NCBI RefSeq assembly: GCF_963575615.1
Contig: NZ_CAUYTL010000002.1
Coordinates: 124,001 to 188,000 of the forward strand
Source: Listeria_A hofi
GTDB lineage: Bacteria; Bacillota; Bacilli; Lactobacillales; Listeriaceae
Direction of reading: 5' to 3'
Length of the DNA: 64,000 nt
Under the pieces are notes generated by a model, which was not told the origin of the DNA, did no database searches, and saw nothing but the letters and a program-made list of their open reading frames with translations. The translations under genes were made by a program, and so were the position numbers. How positions within the stretch are numbered: position 1 is the stretch's first letter; every line of letters begins with the position of its first letter. Shown here piece by piece: positions 61,629 through 64,000 of the stretch.

Positions 61629-62746
61629 AAGTAGCAAATGGTTATGAGTACGTTGCTGTTTTAGAAGGAATTGCGCCGAAGAAATACGCGATGGAAGGTG
61701 ATCCAATCGGGCTGCAAATTGGTGATCTGGCCCGTAAAGTTCGTAAAATTATGTTCACGCTTGATGTACTGGAAAACGTTGTGGACGAAGCGATTGAGAA
61801 GGGTGTCGACATGATTATCGCGCATCATCCGCTTTTATTTAGACCACTTAAAAAGATAGATTTTGCAACACCTCAAGGCAGAATTGTAAAAAAATTGATT
61901 AAGCATGATATTATCGTTTATGCGGCACACACGAATCTGGATATTGCGGACGGTGGTGTGAACGATGTGATCAGTGAGTTGCTAGGCTTGGTGGATACAG
62001 AAATTATTGTGCCTACATACACAGAAAAATATAGTAAAATCGTAGTTTACACACCTGATTTTGCGGAAGAATCGATTCGATTGGCATTGGTAAACAATGG
62101 GGCTGGACAATTTTCTGATCGTTATTCGGAATGTACTTTTTCGGTGGAAGGTACTGGGCATTTCTTACCTAACGCTGAGGCAAACCCGACAATAGGCAAT
62201 CCAGGAGATTTGGAAACGGTGCGGGAAATAAGAATTGAAGCGATTTTTCCACGTTCAAAAATGGATCAAATCGTGAAGGCGGTGAAGCTATCACATCCTT
62301 ATGAGGTTCCAGCGATAGATATTTATCCGATTGAGAATGTGGCAACAGAAATGGGACTTGGTCGAATCGGAAATTTACCCAAAACCATTGATTTAACAGC
62401 GTTTATTGGTTTTGTTAAGGAAAAAATTTCCGTTGATAATGTGCGTGTTATTGGCGATTTAGATCGCCCTGTGCGTAAAGTTGGAATTATAGGTGGGGAC
62501 GGTAACAAGTTTATTCATGATGTGAAGCGTGCAGGAGCAGATGTGTATATTACTGGGGATATTTATTATCATACGGGGCACGATTTATTAGCGATTGATT
62601 TGCCAACGATTGATGCTGGACATTATATCGAGAAGGTCATGAAAGCAAGCCTTTTGAAGCAATTTGAAGAGGCCAGTCAGTTGCATGGCTATGAAGTTGA
62701 CCTGATTGTATCAGAAAGAAATACGAACCCTTTTACATTCTATTAA
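61625..62746 (+). CDS. Nif3-like dinuclear metal center protein (YqfO)
   Basis: This 373-residue Nif3/DUF34 protein has metal ligands in DMIIAHHPLLFRPLKK, VYAAHTNLDIADGGVND and C-terminal DVYITGDIYYHTGHD. A PII/CutA-like insert (about 130-235) is typical of the long Firmicutes form. It is often called GTP cyclohydrolase I type 2, but the physiological role is unsettled. Pairing with trmK is conserved. Confidence 0.92.
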   Translation: MKVANGYEYVAVLEGIAPKKYAMEGDPIGLQIGDLARKVRKIMFTLDVLENVVDEAIEKGVDMIIAHHPLLFRPLKKIDFATPQGRIVKKLIKHDIIVYAAHTNLDIADGGVNDVISELLGLVDTEIIVPTYTEKYSKIVVYTPDFAEESIRLALVNNGAGQFSDRYSECTFSVEGTGHFLPNAEANPTIGNPGDLETVREIRIEAIFPRSKMDQIVKAVKLSHPYEVPAIDIYPIENVATEMGLGRIGNLPKTIDLTAFIGFVKEKISVDNVRVIGDLDRPVRKVGIIGGDGNKFIHDVKRAGADVYITGDIYYHTGHDLLAIDLPTIDAGHYIEKVMKASLLKQFEEASQLHGYEVDLIVSERNTNPFTFY

Positions 62747-62751
62747 ATAAA

Positions 62752-62786
62752 AAATTAGAGCACATCGCTGCGCTCTAATTTTTTAG
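62752..62786. terminator. Bidirectional terminator between nif3-like gene and ispH
   Basis: AAAATTAGAGC pairs with GCTCTAATTTT between convergent genes. Confidence 0.85.
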
Positions 62787-62787
62787 G

Positions 62788-63783
62788 TTACTTACCGCCA
62801 TTTTTTAGGTGTTCCAAACGGGCAGCGCGTTGTTTTTCGATATTTTTCTTACGGGCACGTGGTAAAATGCTGACTGGGTCAACATCATGCTTACGTTCCC
62901 ATGTGGTTGCATCATCCGGGTCATAGGAATCCAAGAACACAAGTACTTCTCGAATAATTTGAGTTGGCGTGCTTGCACCAGCCGTTACAGCCACCTTCTT
63001 TGCGTCTTTAATCCAATCTAGATTCAGCTCTTCAATGTTGGCGATTCTATGTGCTGGAACTCCGGCTTTTTCTTCGGATACTTGCGCCAAACGATTGCTG
63101 TTGTTACTTCTAGGATCGCCGACAACAATAGTAACATCCGCACCCTTCGCTTGTGTAGCAACTGCTTCTTGACGAACTTGAGTTGCCATACAAATCTCTT
63201 GATGTTGTTCGGATTGTGGATAAACAGACTGGATATAATCCATCAAGTCCATCACATCCCACTGACTCATTGTTGTTTGATTCGTAACAAAAATCTTCTC
63301 ATCTGTGAGTGCCAGAGCATCAATATCTTCCATCGTTTCAACGAGGTGCACGATATCGGGCGCTACACCAACGGCACCTTCTGGCTCTGGGTGGCCTTTT
63401 TTACCAATATAAATAACGTGAAAACCTTCGTGCTTCTTTTCTAAAATTAAATCGTACGTTCGTGTCACATCCGGACACGTTGCATCAAGTGTTGTGAGGC
63501 CTTTTTCTTTCGCACGTTCCTTTACGGCCGGCGAAACACCGTGTGCTGTAAAAATGACAGTACCACTATCGATTTGGTCTAAAATCGCTTCTCGATTTGG
63601 CCCATCTAGTGTGACGATACCAACATCTTCAAATGCTTCTGTGACATGTTGATTATGAACAATCATGCCAAGTATATGAATTGGGCGAGGTAGATTTGGA
63701 TCAAGCGAAGCATTACGCGCAATCACCATTGCATCCACCACGCCATAACAGTAACCACGAGGGGCAATCTTAATAATTTCCAA
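62788..63783 (-). CDS. ispH: 4-hydroxy-3-methylbut-2-enyl diphosphate reductase
   Basis: This 331-residue [4Fe-4S] enzyme performs the last step of the MEP isoprenoid pathway. Cluster cysteines are in PRGYCYGV (C12), DATCPDV and EICMATQ. Catalytic motifs HNQHVTEAFE, FTAHGVSP and TNQTTMS are present. The start is TTG 63783, 7 nt after AGGAGG, giving MEIIKIAPRGYC; an in-frame ATG about 150 nt further up has no ribosome site and would place the promoter inside the gene. It has a single-gene promoter. Confidence 0.95.
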   Translation of the reverse strand: MEIIKIAPRGYCYGVVDAMVIARNASLDPNLPRPIHILGMIVHNQHVTEAFEDVGIVTLDGPNREAILDQIDSGTVIFTAHGVSPAVKERAKEKGLTTLDATCPDVTRTYDLILEKKHEGFHVIYIGKKGHPEPEGAVGVAPDIVHLVETMEDIDALALTDEKIFVTNQTTMSQWDVMDLMDYIQSVYPQSEQHQEICMATQVRQEAVATQAKGADVTIVVGDPRSNNSNRLAQVSEEKAGVPAHRIANIEELNLDWIKDAKKVAVTAGASTPTQIIREVLVFLDSYDPDDATTWERKHDVDPVSILPRARKKNIEKQRAARLEHLKNGGK

Positions 63784-63855
63784 TGTTAAACCTCCTATAT
63801 TTCTCAAGGTGTAGCAATAGCTGGGCAGAACAACAGGAACACCAACTACTTTTCT

Positions 63856-63884
63856 ATTATAAGCCAGATTCAGTATGGTTTCAA
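63856..63884 (-). promoter_or_regulatory. Sigma-A promoter of ispH
   Basis: On the minus strand TTGAAA (63884-63879) and TATAAT (63861-63856) are separated by 17 nt, about 70 nt before the TTG start. Confidence 0.85.
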
Positions 63885-63917
63885 CTGGCTGAATTTTAAA
63901 ATTGTGAAGCAATAGAG

Positions 63918-64000
63918 TTGCATTGAGATACAGAACCATTGTAATATGCTATATATTCGAAAAATTTTCATTCATTTATAAAAATACAACAAAGGAGCGT
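63918..64000 (+). promoter_or_regulatory. Promoter and ribosome site of a gene beyond the window
   Basis: TTGCAT (63918-63923) and TAATAT (63942-63947) are 18 nt apart. The window ends with AAAGGAGCGT, a strong ribosome site, so a plus-strand gene should start just past 64000. Confidence 0.6.

Noticed and set aside
63049..63444. 131-codon plus-strand frame inside ispH
   Set aside because: It is antisense to the conserved catalytic part of ispH and shows no family features.

Overview
The window looks like a chromosomal core region from a low-GC Firmicute of the Listeria group (Listeriaceae). The gene order, from a YrvO-type cysteine desulfurase and mnmA through recD2, alaS, ireB-ruvX-yrzB, mltG, greA, the yqeG-to-rsfS cluster, comE, holA/rpsT, lepA, hrcA-grpE-dnaK-dnaJ, phoH-pgpH-ybeY-dgkA-cdd-era, recO, glyQS, dnaG-rpoD, trmK-nif3 and ispH, matches my memory of the Listeria monocytogenes block from iscS to ispH. 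Genus-level assignment is an inference from synteny and protein similarity; I cannot name the species. No prophage, insertion sequence, CRISPR array, tRNA or rRNA gene is visible.

Layout. Positions 1-6700 hold tRNA thiolation (iscS, mnmA), a small lipase-like hydrolase, a TPR protein, RecD2 helicase and a DUF4180 protein. Positions 6800-12340 are the most accessory-looking part: a sensor kinase/response regulator pair, divergent from an FtsX-type ABC permease and its ATPase, then an isochorismatase-type hydrolase and an EVE-domain protein. Positions 12400-20740 hold T-box-controlled alaS, the ireB-ruvX-yrzB operon, a DedA protein, mltG, trmR-udk and greA. Positions 21200-34600 hold yrrS, mtnN, pepF, the yqeG-yqeH-aroE-yhbY-nadD-yqeK-rsfS assembly/NAD cluster, the comE DNA-uptake genes and holA. 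Positions 34700-51360 hold rpsT, lepA, hemW, the CIRCE-controlled heat-shock genes with prmA-rsmE, rpsU-yqeY, and the phoH to era run. Positions 51400-64000 hold a membrane DUF4352-like protein, recO, T-box-controlled glyQS, a PEP synthase regulatory protein, the macromolecular synthesis operon dnaG-rpoD, trmK-nif3 and ispH.

Most genes serve translation: tRNA charging and modification, ribosome assembly and silencing, and rRNA and ribosomal-protein methylation. DNA repair, competence, c-di-AMP turnover and protein folding are also represented. Many starts are TTG or GTG, chosen here from Shine-Dalgarno spacing.

The most unusual signal is a family of four intergenic repeats (16494-16739 on the minus strand; 20770-20947, 20996-21188 and 22699-22811 on the plus strand). 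They share fixed sequence blocks, but their stems differ from copy to copy while staying paired. That pattern suggests a structured RNA or a mobile hairpin element rather than a simple repeat. One copy appears to have split a terminator and is flanked by exact 22-nt direct repeats.
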